From Arsenophonus endosymbiont of Aleurodicus dispersus (GTDB lineage: Bacteria > Pseudomonadota > Gammaproteobacteria > Enterobacterales > Enterobacteriaceae): DNA of 64,000 nucleotides. Of the stretch, positions 1 through 9,894 are shown one piece after another (position 1 is the stretch's first letter; each line of letters begins with the position of its first letter). The stretch lies in assembly GCF_900343015.1 (NCBI RefSeq), contig NZ_LR025108.1:310001-374000 (forward strand), read 5' to 3'. The notes under the pieces are model-generated. The model made no database searches. It was not told the DNA's origin and worked only from the letters and a program-made list of their open reading frames with translations. Both the position numbers and the translations under genes were made by a program.

Positions 1-161
1 TAATTTATGAAATTTATTACTAATCATTATAAAATTTATAAGCTAAAATAATATAATTAAAATGTTTTATAGGTCCTACATTGAGTAAAAAATAAAAAAT
101 TATTTTAGTAAAATAGATATAATCAAACGTTTAACATAAAAAATTTATTTATTAATTAATT

Positions 162-545
162 ATGACGCGAATAAATGTAATTCCGCCTAGTAAACTATGT
201 GATCAGCATTTGTTAGCTGAACATAGAGAATTAATTCGCATACCAAACTATATTGTAAAAAAAAAAGGTAATGTTATATTGTCGACGTTAACTTCATATA
301 CTCTAGGTAAAGGACATATTATATTTTTTAGGGATAAATTACTATTTTTATATTTGCGATACAATTTACTACATCAAGAATGTCTCAAAAGAAAATTCTC
401 TGTTATCAACAGATGGCCTGAAGCAGTTAAAGAATATTCTTATTTATGGAATAATTATAAAATTACTGAGCTAGACATTATGATTAATAAAGTCAGAATA
501 GACCAAAGAATGCCATTAAAATCTCGATTCACTCCTTATATATAA
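162..545 (+). CDS. pdg: Pyrimidine dimer DNA glycosylase (T4 endonuclease V family)
   Basis: Predicted base-excision enzyme that binds UV-induced cyclobutane pyrimidine dimers, cleaves the glycosyl bond of the 5' pyrimidine and nicks at the abasic site. The 127-residue protein aligns with phage T4 DenV (138 residues) from end to end. The N-terminus MTRIN supplies Thr2, whose free amino group is the nucleophile after Met removal; Glu23, Arg22 and Arg26 fall at the same positions, within DQHLLAEHREL. The ECLKR helix near residue 73 is also kept. The C-terminal aromatic tail (WYKYYG in T4) is shortened and altered, which could weaken dimer recognition. No clear Shine-Dalgarno precedes the ATG. 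It stands alone, upstream of dead uvrC. Family assignment is firm; activity is inferred. Confidence 0.88.
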   Translation: MTRINVIPPSKLCDQHLLAEHRELIRIPNYIVKKKGNVILSTLTSYTLGKGHIIFFRDKLLFLYLRYNLLHQECLKRKFSVINRWPEAVKEYSYLWNNYKITELDIMINKVRIDQRMPLKSRFTPYI

Positions 546-929
546 AGTTATATTTAAAATTATAATTAATTAGTTAATAATTTTTTGTTATTTTTATTTA
601 GCTTAAATTTAGTATAAATAATTACTAAACTGATAAATTTAATATTAAATAATAATCATAAAAATATGAAGATAATTTAATTATTGATGTTTATCATCGC
701 GATAATTTACTATTTTAGGTAATAAAATAGTTATATATGGTTTTATCTTTTATTTTAATCACGATGTTTTATTTATAAATATTAGGTTAGTAACTCATTA
801 CTATTAGTAATAGCTTATTAAAAACCAATATTTCTTAGTTCATTTCCACTTGTTATGATAAAAATAATTAAACTATATCCTGTAAATTTAGAATAGTAAT
901 TCTAATTATTTAGAATATATTTTTTATAT
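546..929. other. AT-rich gap, no gene recognised
   Basis: By gene order this should hold the 5' part of uvrC. I found no readable fragment, tRNA or convincing hairpin here. Confidence 0.5.
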
Positions 930-1404
930 TAATATTATAAATTTTTGATAGTAATGGACCATGACTATTCTGAATATCTTCGTAAGAATATAATATTAAG
1001 TCTGGTGAATAACTATTCCGCTATATATCCTGGGTTAACAAAAAATTATAATAAATATATAGAGCAAAATAAGGTAGCAGATATTATTTTTATTAATGGT
1101 AGAAAAAAAATTAGCCCAAGTAATGAATGTATTCCAAATATAAAATGCAGATTAGAACATTATGCTACCTAAATGAAGATAGGTAGCAAAAAAACACCAT
1201 TACAAAGCCAGCTAAAATTTTTTAAAAATCCTGATAGCAAAGGTCGTTGGTTACCACCTAAGAGTCTATTGTCATAAGGAGAATTAAATTAAATATATGG
1301 GAGGCTTATAAGCTTTGCGGAATGCCAGGCTTGATGAAATTACAAAAGTACTAACAATTTCATATTAACTAGCAGAAAAAAATTCTAATGCATTGAAGCA
1401 ATAA
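930..1404 (+). pseudogene. uvrC: uvrC remnant (excinuclease ABC subunit C)
   Basis: Degraded 3' half of UvrC, the dual-incision nuclease of nucleotide excision repair. Readable pieces in order: FDSNGP then, after a frameshift, SEYLRKNI (E. coli VVFDANGPLRAEYRRYNI); YNKYIEQNKVADIIFING (E. coli YGKAIDDSKIPDVILIDG, with the last Asp changed to Asn); and near 1290-1404 the helix-hairpin-helix end KYMGGL, ALRNARLDEITKV and LAEK, interrupted by stops. The position directly before pgsA matches the uvrC-pgsA order of enterobacteria. Stops and frame changes make a functional protein impossible. The 5' boundary is uncertain. Confidence 0.85.
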
Positions 1405-1453
1405 ACGTAGTGTAATTGTATATTTTATATTGTATAGACAATTATAGAGCATG

Positions 1454-2002
1454 ATGCAATTGAATATTCCAACTTGGTTAACAATTTTTCGTATCATATT
1501 GATTCCATTTTTTATATTATTTTTTTATATTCCTTTTTATTGGGCTCATTTTATTTGTGCATTTCTTTTTATCATTGCTGCGTTAACCGATTGGCTTGAT
1601 GGGTTTCTTGCTAGACTATGGCAACAAACAACTAAATTTGGTACATTTTTAGATCCAGTAGCTGATAAAATTATGGTAATAACCGCATTAGTATTGGTGA
1701 CCGAATATTATCATTCCTGGTGGGGTACATTACCTACAGTAACCATGATTGCACGTGAAATAATTATTTCCTCATTACGAGAATGGATGGCTAGGGTAGG
1801 AACTCGTAGTTGTATAGTTGTTTCTTGGATTGGGAAATTTAAAACAACAACACAGATGATCTCATTAGTTGGATTATTATGGCATCCTAACATCCAAATT
1901 GAGATTATTGCTATCATATTACTTTATTTTTCCGCTATTTTAACGTTTTGGTCTATGTTTAAATATTTATCTAGAGCTTGGAAAAATTTGAATACAGCTT
2001 AA
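1454..2002 (+). CDS. pgsA: CDP-diacylglycerol--glycerol-3-phosphate 3-phosphatidyltransferase
   Basis: Inner-membrane enzyme making phosphatidylglycerol-phosphate from CDP-diacylglycerol and glycerol-3-phosphate, the committed step to phosphatidylglycerol and cardiolipin. The CDP-alcohol phosphotransferase signature is complete: Asp46, Asp49-Gly50, Ala53-Arg54, Gly63, Asp67 and Asp71. Hydrophobic segments cover most of the rest. Two ATGs are adjacent (1451 and 1454); the second gives MQLNIPT, matching E. coli MQFNIPT, and 182 residues, the usual length. The following glyW-cysT-leuZ tRNA order is as in E. coli. It appears intact and would be essential for a membrane without lipopolysaccharide. 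Confidence 0.95.
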   Translation: MQLNIPTWLTIFRIILIPFFILFFYIPFYWAHFICAFLFIIAALTDWLDGFLARLWQQTTKFGTFLDPVADKIMVITALVLVTEYYHSWWGTLPTVTMIAREIIISSLREWMARVGTRSCIVVSWIGKFKTTTQMISLVGLLWHPNIQIEIIAIILLYFSAILTFWSMFKYLSRAWKNLNTA

Positions 2003-2052
2003 TAGAAATAGTTAAAAACCCAATGAACGAACTAAACTACTCAATAATAGTC

Positions 2053-2080
2053 TTGACTAAATACAGGAAACAAGTAAAAT
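2053..2080 (+). promoter_or_regulatory. Candidate sigma-70 promoter of the tRNA cluster
   Basis: TTGACT at 2053-2058 and TAAAAT at 2075-2080 are separated by 16 bases and lie about 55 bases upstream of tRNA-Gly. Each hexamer is one base off consensus. This is the best promoter-like pair I noticed in the pgsA-tRNA gap; chance matches are common in AT-rich DNA, so it is a candidate only. Confidence 0.45.
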
Positions 2081-2135
2081 ACCGTACATAAAAAAATAAT
2101 AAATTTAATAAACTAACTTAAGATATAGTGAAAAT

Positions 2136-2211
<76 letters not shown>

Positions 2212-2232
2212 ATGTATAAACTAGATTGAGTA

Positions 2233-2306
2233 GGCGCGTTGGCAGAATGGCCATGCCACGGATTGCAAATCCGTTTACCTCGGTTCGACTCCGGGACGCG
2301 CCTCCA
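2233..2306 (+). tRNA. cysT: tRNA-Cys (GCA)
   Basis: 74 bases with encoded CCA. The acceptor GGCGCGT pairs with ACGCGCC, the anticodon loop is TTGCAAA with GCA at 2265-2267, and the T loop is TTCGACT. It lies 21 bases after tRNA-Gly, probably in the same transcript. Confidence 0.97.
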
Positions 2307-2310
2307 TTTA

Positions 2311-2397
2311 GCCCAGGTGGTGAAATAGGTAAACACAAGGGATTTAAAATCCCTCTGCATTAAGGCTATGCGGGTTCAAGTCCCGCCCTGGGCACCA
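2311..2397 (+). tRNA. leuZ: tRNA-Leu (TAA)
   Basis: 87 bases with a long class II variable arm and encoded CCA. The acceptor GCCCAGG pairs with CCTGGGC. The anticodon stem AGGGA/TCCCT encloses TTTAAAA with TAA at 2345-2347. It follows tRNA-Cys by 4 bases. It reads UUA/UUG codons, which are frequent in AT-rich coding sequence. Confidence 0.97.
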
Positions 2398-2429
2398 GGG
2401 CTAAAACTTATTAGTTACCAGCAAGTTAT

Positions 2430-2456
2430 AAAAAAGCAACCTTTAGGCTTTTTTTT
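2430..2456 (+). terminator. Rho-independent terminator of the tRNA operon
   Basis: Stem AAAAAAGC (2430-2437) pairs with GCTTTTTT (2447-2454) around a 9-base loop, and the T run continues to 2456. It sits 33 bases after the last tRNA, where a terminator is expected. Confidence 0.75.
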
Positions 2457-3487
2457 AACATTTGAAATTTAACAGCAAATAAGTAATGATAATTATTAGT
2501 TTTTTGATATCGGCAAATTTTGATTTGAGTAATTAACATATTTTTAAAATACTAGCTTTTAAGCTTAGGTTAGTTAGTATTTAATGTTAAATTACATTAT
2601 TAAGGCTTATCTTAAGCACCAAGTTACTAACATAGATGGTAACATCATAAATTATAAGTATATTCCAGTACTAAATAATATTTTTACAGAAATGCACTCT
2701 AGTGAAATAATCAGTAACTTTTAGTATAAAGTAGTTAAAGTACGTTTGAATAAAATTAGTAAATGGTATGTCATACATTTGTTTAGTAAATAAAACTATT
2801 ATTTAAAAGTTCATAAAAAATATAAATAGTAGATAGTATAAACCTATACAATTTTAATATTAAATATAATTAAAATATTTAAAAGCTAATATAAATTTTT
2901 TAATATTAAAAAATAACATAACTTGTTAACTTTAAACGAGTTTATTCTGTTATATCAAAAAAGAGAAAAATAAAATAAGTAATAAATTATTATTATTCAG
3001 ATTAAATATTTATTATATAAATATGATGGTTAAATAAATTTAATCAAAATAAGAAACTATTTTTTATTTAAAGCTAATATTAATTTTAATTAATATTTTT
3101 ATATAAAAAATTGAAGCAGAAAAATAAAAATTATGGTCTTATTTTATCTTGAGCAATAATTAGTAAGTTTATTATTATTGCTTATATAGCAATAACAGTA
3201 TTATTTGATTACGTAATTAGCTTCATAAGATTAGTATCTTACCGTTCTTAGTTAAAAGCAGCGCCTAATATTATACACCTTAATCTACTGGAAGAATGAA
3301 AGGATAGCCAATACCTACGTAGTATACAATGATCAATTATAGTTTAAATAGAACATAATACTAGATTTGAGAGATTATTATCTATAATGAAAAGATCAAA
3401 GATTAAAAATACTAAAAATAGAAATTTTTTTGAATTTTCATTATTATTATAATTTAGTTTTTAACCTTATTTTATTATTTAAATTGG
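2457..3487. other. Decayed AT-rich gap of about 1 kb
   Basis: No coding fragment, tRNA or strong hairpin recognised on either strand. It follows the tRNA terminator and ends at the 3' end of trhP. Confidence 0.5.
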
Positions 3488-4849
3488 TTACTTAATGTTA
3501 GATTTTCTGGTTGTTGTCCCGGCCAAATTGCGAATTAATAAAGCAAACTGTAGCTCAATCTCCTCATGAATGGGTAGATAAACTTTATAGCCATTGCCTG
3601 GTGCAACTTGAATAGGTAAAAATTTTTTATTAAATAAGTCAGTTAAGGTAAATTGAATATTCCCTGCTGGTGTCATTAACTCTAAATTATCCCCGATACT
3701 AAATTTATTTTTTACCTCCACTTCTGCTAATCCATCTTTACGTTGCCCAGTAAATTTACCAACAAATTGTTGGCTATCAGAAACAGAATAACCGTATTCA
3801 TAGGTTTGGTAAGCATCGTGGTTATGTCTACGTAAAAAACCTTCAGTATAACCTCGGTTAGCTAATCCTTCTAATGCTGTTAATAATATAGGATTGAAAG
3901 GCTTACCAGCAACAGAATCTTCAATAGCCAGACGATAAACCTGTGCAGTTCGAGCACAATAGTAGAAAGATTTGGTCCTACCTTCAATTTTAAATGAGTT
4001 AACGCCAATCTTAATCAAACGTTCAACATGTTCAATTGCTCGTAGATCTTTAGAATTCATAATATAGGTACCATGCTCATCTTCAAAAGTGGTCATATAT
4101 TCACTATTATGTTTAATTTCTTTCATTAAAAAAACTTTGTCAGTAGGGTGACCACTACCTACTGAGGGCTGAATATTTTTCATCTTAATCTGGTTATTAT
4201 AATGAACTACATTACCAATTAAGTCTTCTCTTCCTTCTTGTAATTTATATTCCCAACGACAAGCATTAGTACACGTTCCTTGATTAGAATCACGCTTATT
4301 AATATAACTAGAGAGTAAGCAACGACCAGAATAGGCCATACAAAGAGCGCCGTGAACAAAAATTTCTAATTCAATATTAGGTACTTGTTGACGAATTTCT
4401 GCAATTTCTTCAATCGAAAGCTCACGAGACAAAATAATTCTACTTAATCCAATTTGTTGCCAAAATTTTACGGTTGCCCAGTTAACTGCGTTTGCTTGGA
4501 CAGAAAGATGGATATCTATTGTTGGAAATCTTTCCATGACTAACATAATTAAGCCAGGATCTGATATAATTAATGCATCTGGTTGCATTTCAATAACTGG
4601 AGTAAGATCACGAATAAAAGTTTTTAATTTAGCATTATGTGGTACAATATTAACAACTACATAGAACAGTTTTCCCATTGCATGGGCTTCTTTAATACCT
4701 TTAGCTAAATTTTCATGATTAAATTCGTTGTTGCGAACACGGAGACTGTAGCGAGGTTGTCCAGCATAAACAGCATCAGCCCCATAAGCAAAAGCATAAC
4801 GCATGTTCTTCAGAGAACCTGCGGGAGAAAGTAATTCTGGCTTAAACAT
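3488..4849 (-). CDS. trhP: tRNA U34 5-hydroxyuridine synthase, peptidase U32 family (TrhP/YegQ)
   Basis: TrhP makes 5-hydroxyuridine at the wobble U34 of several tRNAs, the precursor of cmo5U/mcmo5U; in E. coli this route depends on prephenate. The protein is 453 residues, the same as E. coli YegQ, and collinear throughout. The U32 signature at about 162-180 (EIFVHGALC then GRC) gives Cys170 and Cys177; two more cysteines, Cys193 and Cys197, follow in CTNAC and probably hold an iron-sulfur cluster. The start MFKPELLSPAG matches the homologue. It stands alone between two gene-free gaps. Its prephenate supply is doubtful because aroA in this window is dead. Confidence 0.95.
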   Translation of the reverse strand: MFKPELLSPAGSLKNMRYAFAYGADAVYAGQPRYSLRVRNNEFNHENLAKGIKEAHAMGKLFYVVVNIVPHNAKLKTFIRDLTPVIEMQPDALIISDPGLIMLVMERFPTIDIHLSVQANAVNWATVKFWQQIGLSRIILSRELSIEEIAEIRQQVPNIELEIFVHGALCMAYSGRCLLSSYINKRDSNQGTCTNACRWEYKLQEGREDLIGNVVHYNNQIKMKNIQPSVGSGHPTDKVFLMKEIKHNSEYMTTFEDEHGTYIMNSKDLRAIEHVERLIKIGVNSFKIEGRTKSFYYCARTAQVYRLAIEDSVAGKPFNPILLTALEGLANRGYTEGFLRRHNHDAYQTYEYGYSVSDSQQFVGKFTGQRKDGLAEVEVKNKFSIGDNLELMTPAGNIQFTLTDLFNKKFLPIQVAPGNGYKVYLPIHEEIELQFALLIRNLAGTTTRKSNIK

Positions 4850-5387
4850 GATAATTTCTTAATCTAATAACAAGTTAGTACTTATTCTTAATATTATAAG
4901 TCTTTAAGTAGATAATTCTACCAACTTATATTATGAACTTCAAATTAATCAGATAGACGATTGATAAAATTTAATTAAACTAATTCGCATAGATAAACAT
5001 AAACTAAACCGTATATTGAACGGATAAATTATGGTTTTTTATCTTAAAAATGCAACTTTCAACGCTAATTTTTTATAAGTAGACTTTATAGAGATTTAAT
5101 ACCCAAAATACATAATTCATGGCTAAGCTAATGTCTTTAGTTAAATTTCCTTTGCCTTGAAGACAGATCAAAAATAATACTAATTTTCGCTCAACAATGA
5201 ATATAATTTATTTCTACTAATTCAATTAAGCAGATTTAATTACCACTAAGCATTGAATACCTCTATATTAAAATAGTTACTATGTATGTTCTTTTGTATG
5301 TTTTTTATTTGTTATTAATTTAATTATTAATCAATAAGATAATCAAGAAAAGTGATAAATGAGAGCAATGATATTTTAGTAATAAAC
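4850..5387. other. Gene-free gap upstream of trhP
   Basis: 538 AT-rich bases between trhP and the purN remnant. No fragment or RNA recognised; the trhP promoter should lie near 4850-4950 but I could not single out hexamers. Confidence 0.4.
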
Positions 5388-5988
5388 TTAGCTTTCAATA
5401 CCAGATTCAGGTAATTTACAACCATCGAGTAAAACTGAATTATTCATCATAGCCAAGCTATCATTAACAAACCAATTGATAATTAATGGATAAATACTAT
5501 ATTCTTGGTATTTAACGCAATAATATCTTGCTGTTTATTTTCAGTGAAAATAGGCACTTTAGATTGTAAAATAATTGGTCCTACATCTACTAGTTACAAA
5601 GTGAATATAAGTACCGTGCTCTTTATCACAATTTGCCAACGCTTTACGGTAACTATCTAATCCTGGATACTTAGAAATGGATGAATATTAATTATTTTAC
5701 CTGAATAATATCTGACAAAGCTTGGTGTAAGAATGTGCATGTAACCTGCCAATATGATCTAATATAGATGATCTTGTGCTATTTCAGTCATGAGTAAAGC
5801 AGTTGCGTAATCTAATTTTTGCATCACAATGGTTGGTATCGCGGAGTTTTTAGCCCATTCTAAACCATAAGCAATTGGATTATAACTAAAAAAAGCACTA
5901 ATGTTAGCAACAATATTTTGTTTTTTACAAGCATCAATAATAGCTTGTAAATTACCGCCATTGCCAGGAATTAATACTACAATATTTT
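5388..5988 (-). pseudogene. purN: purN remnant (phosphoribosylglycinamide formyltransferase)
   Basis: PurN formylates GAR with 10-formyl-tetrahydrofolate. On the minus strand directly after pur[21 protein letters not shown] matches the E. coli start MNIVVLISGNGSNLQAIIDA, but the initiator ATG is gone. Further pieces are ILAGYMHILTPS (E. coli VLAGFMRILSPA) and, near 5390-5510, YSIYPLIINWFVND and LLDGCKLPESG at the C-terminus. Stops and frame changes interrupt the middle. The purM-purN order is the normal operon. Confidence 0.88.
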
Positions 5989-7032
5989 TTATCTTATGAT
6001 TGTTACCTGTGGTTCACTAGAGTTGATAGCCACAATTTTACCAATTTGCCAAGCTTTCTCACCAAGTTGATTTAGTAACTGTAATGTGTAAGAAACTTCT
6101 TCTGCTGGTAAAACAATTAACATACCAACACCACAATTAAAGGTGCGGTACATTTCATAGGTCGTTACATTACCAGTTTTTTGTAACCAACTAAATATTA
6201 CTGGCCATTTCCAGCTAGAGCTATCTATTTGCGCTTGAGTATTTGCAGGTAAGACCCGCGAAATATTTTCCCAAAAACCACCACCGGTTATATGGATAAT
6301 GGCATTAATATTCTGCTTTTCAATTAATAATAAAATAGTTTTAACATAGATATGTGTTGGTACTAATAAATGATCAGCTATTGACTTATTTTCTAGTTGT
6401 ATTCTAGTTGGATCTATCTGGGTTAACTGTAGAATTTTTCTAATTAATGAATAACCATTAGAATGTGGACCGCTAGCGCCTAAAGCAATTATTGCATTGC
6501 CGGCTTCAACTTTACTACCATCAATAATTTTTGTTTTTTCGACCACACCAACGCAAAATCCTACTATATCATAATCTTCACCAGAATACATACCAGGCAT
6601 CTCTGCTGTTTCCCCACCAACCATGGCACAACCTGACTGTTTACAGCCTACGGCAATACTTTTAATGACGCTGGTCGCTGTGTTAACCTCTAGTTTCCCG
6701 GTTGCGTAATAATCTAGAAAAAAAAGTGGTTCCGCACCTTGTACAATCAAATCATTAACGCACATAGCAACTAGATCAATACCAATGGTATTATGGCGTT
6801 TTAAGTTTATTGCTAATCTCAGTTTTGTTCCAACACCATCTGTCCCTGAAACTAATATTGGCTCACGATATTTTTGTGGTAATGCACACATGGCGCTAAA
6901 TCCCCCCAATCCGCCCATTACTTCCGGGCGGCTGGTTTCTTTAACAGCACCTTTAATAGATTCGACCAGTATATTACCTACATCAATATTGACACCAGAA
7001 TCTTTATAGTTAAGAGAGATTTTATCTGGCAC
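5989..7032 (-). CDS. purM: Phosphoribosylformylglycinamidine cyclo-ligase (AIR synthetase)
   Basis: Converts FGAM and ATP to aminoimidazole ribonucleotide (AIR), the intermediate shared by purine and thiamine synthesis. The protein is 347 residues (E. coli 345) and well conserved, with the GTDGVGTKL motif at 63-71, the stretch [17 protein letters not shown], and [11 protein letters not shown] near the C-terminal ATP site. The start is GTG, preceded by GGGAG seven bases upstream, and gives [10 protein letters not shown] as in the homologue. It is divergent from upp as in E. coli. purN downstream is dead, as are purF, purC and guaBA elsewhere in the window, so this is an isolated purine gene. 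Retention for thiamine is a hypothesis. Confidence 0.95.
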   Translation of the reverse strand: MPDKISLNYKDSGVNIDVGNILVESIKGAVKETSRPEVMGGLGGFSAMCALPQKYREPILVSGTDGVGTKLRLAINLKRHNTIGIDLVAMCVNDLIVQGAEPLFFLDYYATGKLEVNTATSVIKSIAVGCKQSGCAMVGGETAEMPGMYSGEDYDIVGFCVGVVEKTKIIDGSKVEAGNAIIALGASGPHSNGYSLIRKILQLTQIDPTRIQLENKSIADHLLVPTHIYVKTILLLIEKQNINAIIHITGGGFWENISRVLPANTQAQIDSSSWKWPVIFSWLQKTGNVTTYEMYRTFNCGVGMLIVLPAEEVSYTLQLLNQLGEKAWQIGKIVAINSSEPQVTIIR

Positions 7033-7260
7033 AGCAAACTCCCAAGGTTATTGCATATAATAAAATATATAATAATAATTATACCAGCCAAAGAAAATGT
7101 TTTCGATACTCTTATCTTGGGTTTAATAATAAAATTTAAACCAGAACAAAAATCAATTCCATGCATTGATAACCTTCATATATAAGTGAAACAGGTATGA
7201 AAAAGAGCTATAATTTAATAATTTGGTATTTTTATATCGTTTGTACTGAAGGTGAGTAGC

Positions 7261-7887
7261 GTGAAAATCGTTGAGGTAAAACACCCGTTAGTTAAACATA
7301 AATTAGGGTTATTGCGGAATAAAGATATTAGTACTAAACGGTTTCGTGAATTGGCCTCAGAAGTTGGCAGTCTATTAACTTATGAAGCAACAGCAAACTT
7401 AGAAACAGAAACAATTGCAACAGTAGGGTGGTGCGGTAAGGTAAATATAGAGCAAATAAAAGGAAAAAAAATTACCGTAGTACCAATTTTACGTGCTGGA
7501 TTAATAATTATGGATGGGGTGTTAGAAAATATTCCCAGTGCCCGTATAAGTGTTGTGGGTATTTATCGTGATGAAAAAACGTTGGAACCTATTTCATATT
7601 TTCAAAAACTAGCTTCAAATATTAATCAACGCATGGCATTAATTGTTGATCCTATGTTAGCAACTGGAGGGTCAATGATTGCTACAATTGATTTACTTAA
7701 GCAAGCTGGGTGTCATGCTATCAAAATATTAGTATTAGTAGCAGCTCCTGCTGGTATTAATGCTCTAGAATCTGCCCATCCAGATATTGAACTTTATACC
7801 GCATCTATTGATGATTATTTAGATGAACATGGTTATATTGTTCCTGGTTTAGGTGATGCAGGTGATAATATCTTTGGTACCAAGTAA
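7261..7887 (+). CDS. upp: Uracil phosphoribosyltransferase
   Basis: Pyrimidine salvage: uracil plus PRPP gives UMP. 208 residues, the family length. The PRPP-binding motif DPMLATGGS is at 130-138, and the uracil-binding end [18 protein letters not shown] is complete. GTGs are available at 7252 and 7261; the second gives [16 protein letters not shown], the exact homologous start, with AAGGTGAG five bases upstream as ribosome-binding site. It is divergent from purM. The downstream uracil permease uraA is a pseudogene, so uracil must enter by another route or arise internally. Confidence 0.96.
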   Translation: MKIVEVKHPLVKHKLGLLRNKDISTKRFRELASEVGSLLTYEATANLETETIATVGWCGKVNIEQIKGKKITVVPILRAGLIIMDGVLENIPSARISVVGIYRDEKTLEPISYFQKLASNINQRMALIVDPMLATGGSMIATIDLLKQAGCHAIKILVLVAAPAGINALESAHPDIELYTASIDDYLDEHGYIVPGLGDAGDNIFGTK

Positions 7888-7959
7888 TATTTACTATTAA
7901 AATTGTTTTTAATTAATTAGAGTAATTAAGAGCTAATAAAATTTGATTGAGATACTAAC

Positions 7960-8554
7960 CTTTAAAAATTTTAATAATTATTCTTCTCAATTTAGTACGT
8001 TCATTTTTTTGAACTAATATATTTATTTTTATAAATAAACTTAATTGATTAATGAATGATATATCTCTATTAAGATAATTTAATAAAATTTTAAATTTGC
8101 TAATTTTTTATTTAGAATAAATATTATCTAATACTATTATATTATTTTTTAGCATCAATTTATTATATTGGGTACAATATAGTCACCATGATGATTTAAT
8201 CTAAATCCTATCAAGGATATTACTTATAATAGTGTTACTAGTCAATATTATTGATTAGGTAGTTTTTAGTAGCTTCCTAGCAATTATTACTATCTTACTT
8301 GGTATAGTTTTCCAGATATTTTTATTATTTAAAATAGGAAAAGTTAATTTAACCACTGTTATTATAGTGCCATGTTTTTAATTAAGAACACTTTATTTTC
8401 TAAACTTTTTATTTTGTCTGTGGTACATATTCTGATTGAGAATCATGTAGATAATTTAGTTATGAATAATAATATTATTAGAATAAATTTATTTAAATAT
8501 ATTAGTTTAAAAAGTTCAATTAACGTTATTCTAGTTTCTGTGAACAGCGATTGA
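7960..8554 (+). pseudogene. uraA: uraA remnant (uracil:proton symporter)
   Basis: Downstream of upp, where uraA lies in E. coli. Near 8255-8320 the translation FSSFLAIITILLGIV matches UraA LFRGFLAIIPILIGV. Near 8400-8500 FILSVVHILIENHVDNLVM with NNNIIRINLF matches FAILTILPAALVVIAEHVGH and VTANIVKKDLL. The pieces are in the right order, with frameshifts and stops between them. Boundaries are approximate. Confidence 0.75.
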
Positions 8555-8824
8555 AGTAAGTAATGCAATAATGAAGTATTAATTCACCTTCATTATGTGG
8601 TTAAATTATACTTTTTATAAAAAAAAACATTAGTAGATAATATGTAAATTAACATAATTTCTTATAAGAAAAAAACCTAAAATCGTTACATTATTTATCA
8701 GCCTGATTATTAGTTTTAGCAATTTTAGTAATTGCTATCGTGTAGCCTTATTGACTTTAATAACTAACCATATTTTAATGAAATTAAATAGTTACATTAT
8801 TGTACAAATATTAAAATATTAATA

Positions 8825-9480
8825 TTGTAAAACTGATAGGAATGTTGCTTACTGCCTTTTTGGTAGCTTATAGTAGTAATCAATATTATTAGCGTAAAAT
8901 CAGTTGTTACTACTCATATCTAAATACCCCTCTGTTAAAAATTTTAACGATCTCTAAAAATATTTAGTTACCTGTTAAAAACAGTTAATATAATATCCCA
9001 TCAACTAATAAAAATGGTGCCGTAGGTAAAGCATTGGATATTCCTATTCAAATACTTAATAACACGAATACTAAAATAAGCTAACAACTAGTAGCTTATT
9101 TAAAAGTAAAACAGCTTAAAATAACGCTCTTTATTTTATCATAAAAATGATTAAAGTTAGAATATAATCTATATTAATCCTTGATTATAGATTGGATTAC
9201 CTAGCCACAAAAAAATTAAGATCTAATTATACAAACTCTGCAAAGAACTCAACTAGAAAAAAATAGTCAAATAGTTATCATGGTAACTAATGAAGGTATA
9301 AAGAATGGTGAAGAGAACATATAATATTTTAATGCTAAATTAGCTATTCATTAAATAAATAAAAATCTTAATACCAAAGTTATGGTATCAACGTTATTAA
9401 TATGAAAACTAGTAGTAATTGCAGTAATCTGCAATTTTAAATAGTAAAAACGATAACCTTAACAAAAAATAAAACTATGA
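8825..9480 (+). pseudogene. bamC: bamC remnant (outer membrane assembly lipoprotein)
   Basis: Around 8830-9060 the plus strand reads GMLLTAFLVAYSSNQYY, then [25 protein letters not shown]. This matches BamC: lipoprotein signal ending LLAACSSDSRY, then [25 protein letters not shown]. The lipobox cysteine is changed to tyrosine and stops follow. It lies just before purC, the E. coli neighbour. Downstream pieces to about 9480 are barely readable. Confidence 0.75.
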
Positions 9481-9539
9481 TATACAGCAGTATTAAAATA
9501 TCTGTTTAGTAAACTGAGTATTAATTTATAATACTGAGT

Positions 9540-9819
9540 TTATTAAAATGCTATCTAATAGAAAAACGAAAACCATCTATTTTATAGATCATCTTAATTT
9601 ATTATTGTTAAAATTTAGCAATGAAACATCGGCACTAGATCATCTATAGGAATTTGAAAATAAAGTAATGATAAATAATAAATTTAATCATTTTATTTGG
9701 TTGATGAATTTTCGCCAGATAGCCGTCGCTTATGGGATAAAAAAACTAAGGATAAATTAGAAAAATTTGTTTATATGAGCTACGAGCTAATACAAGAAAA
9801 AATAATTGATATCCAATAA
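9540..9819 (+). pseudogene. purC: purC remnant (SAICAR synthetase) with internal deletion
   Basis: The N-terminal part KTIYFIDHLNLLLLKFSNETSA and then MINNKFNHFI match E. coli [22 protein letters not shown] and MVNNKFNYFI, with one stop and a small gap. The sequence then jumps straight to DEFSPDSRRLWDKKTKDKL, the conserved end of PurC, so about 140 codons are deleted. The remnant ends with TAA at 9819. PurC acts just after AIR in purine synthesis. Confidence 0.85.
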
Positions 9820-9894
9820 ATTTATCATCCTTAGTATTAATATAAGGATGATAAGTTTATTTTTAGATATGATAATTTGTTTGAATTAAGCGAT

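Noticed and set aside
945-1172. 75-codon open frame that could be called a small protein
   Set aside because: It is the readable middle of the uvrC pseudogene, matching UvrC residues around YNKYIEQNKVADIIFING.
8372-8554. 60-codon open frame downstream of upp
   Set aside because: It matches a transmembrane stretch of UraA and is part of the uraA relic.
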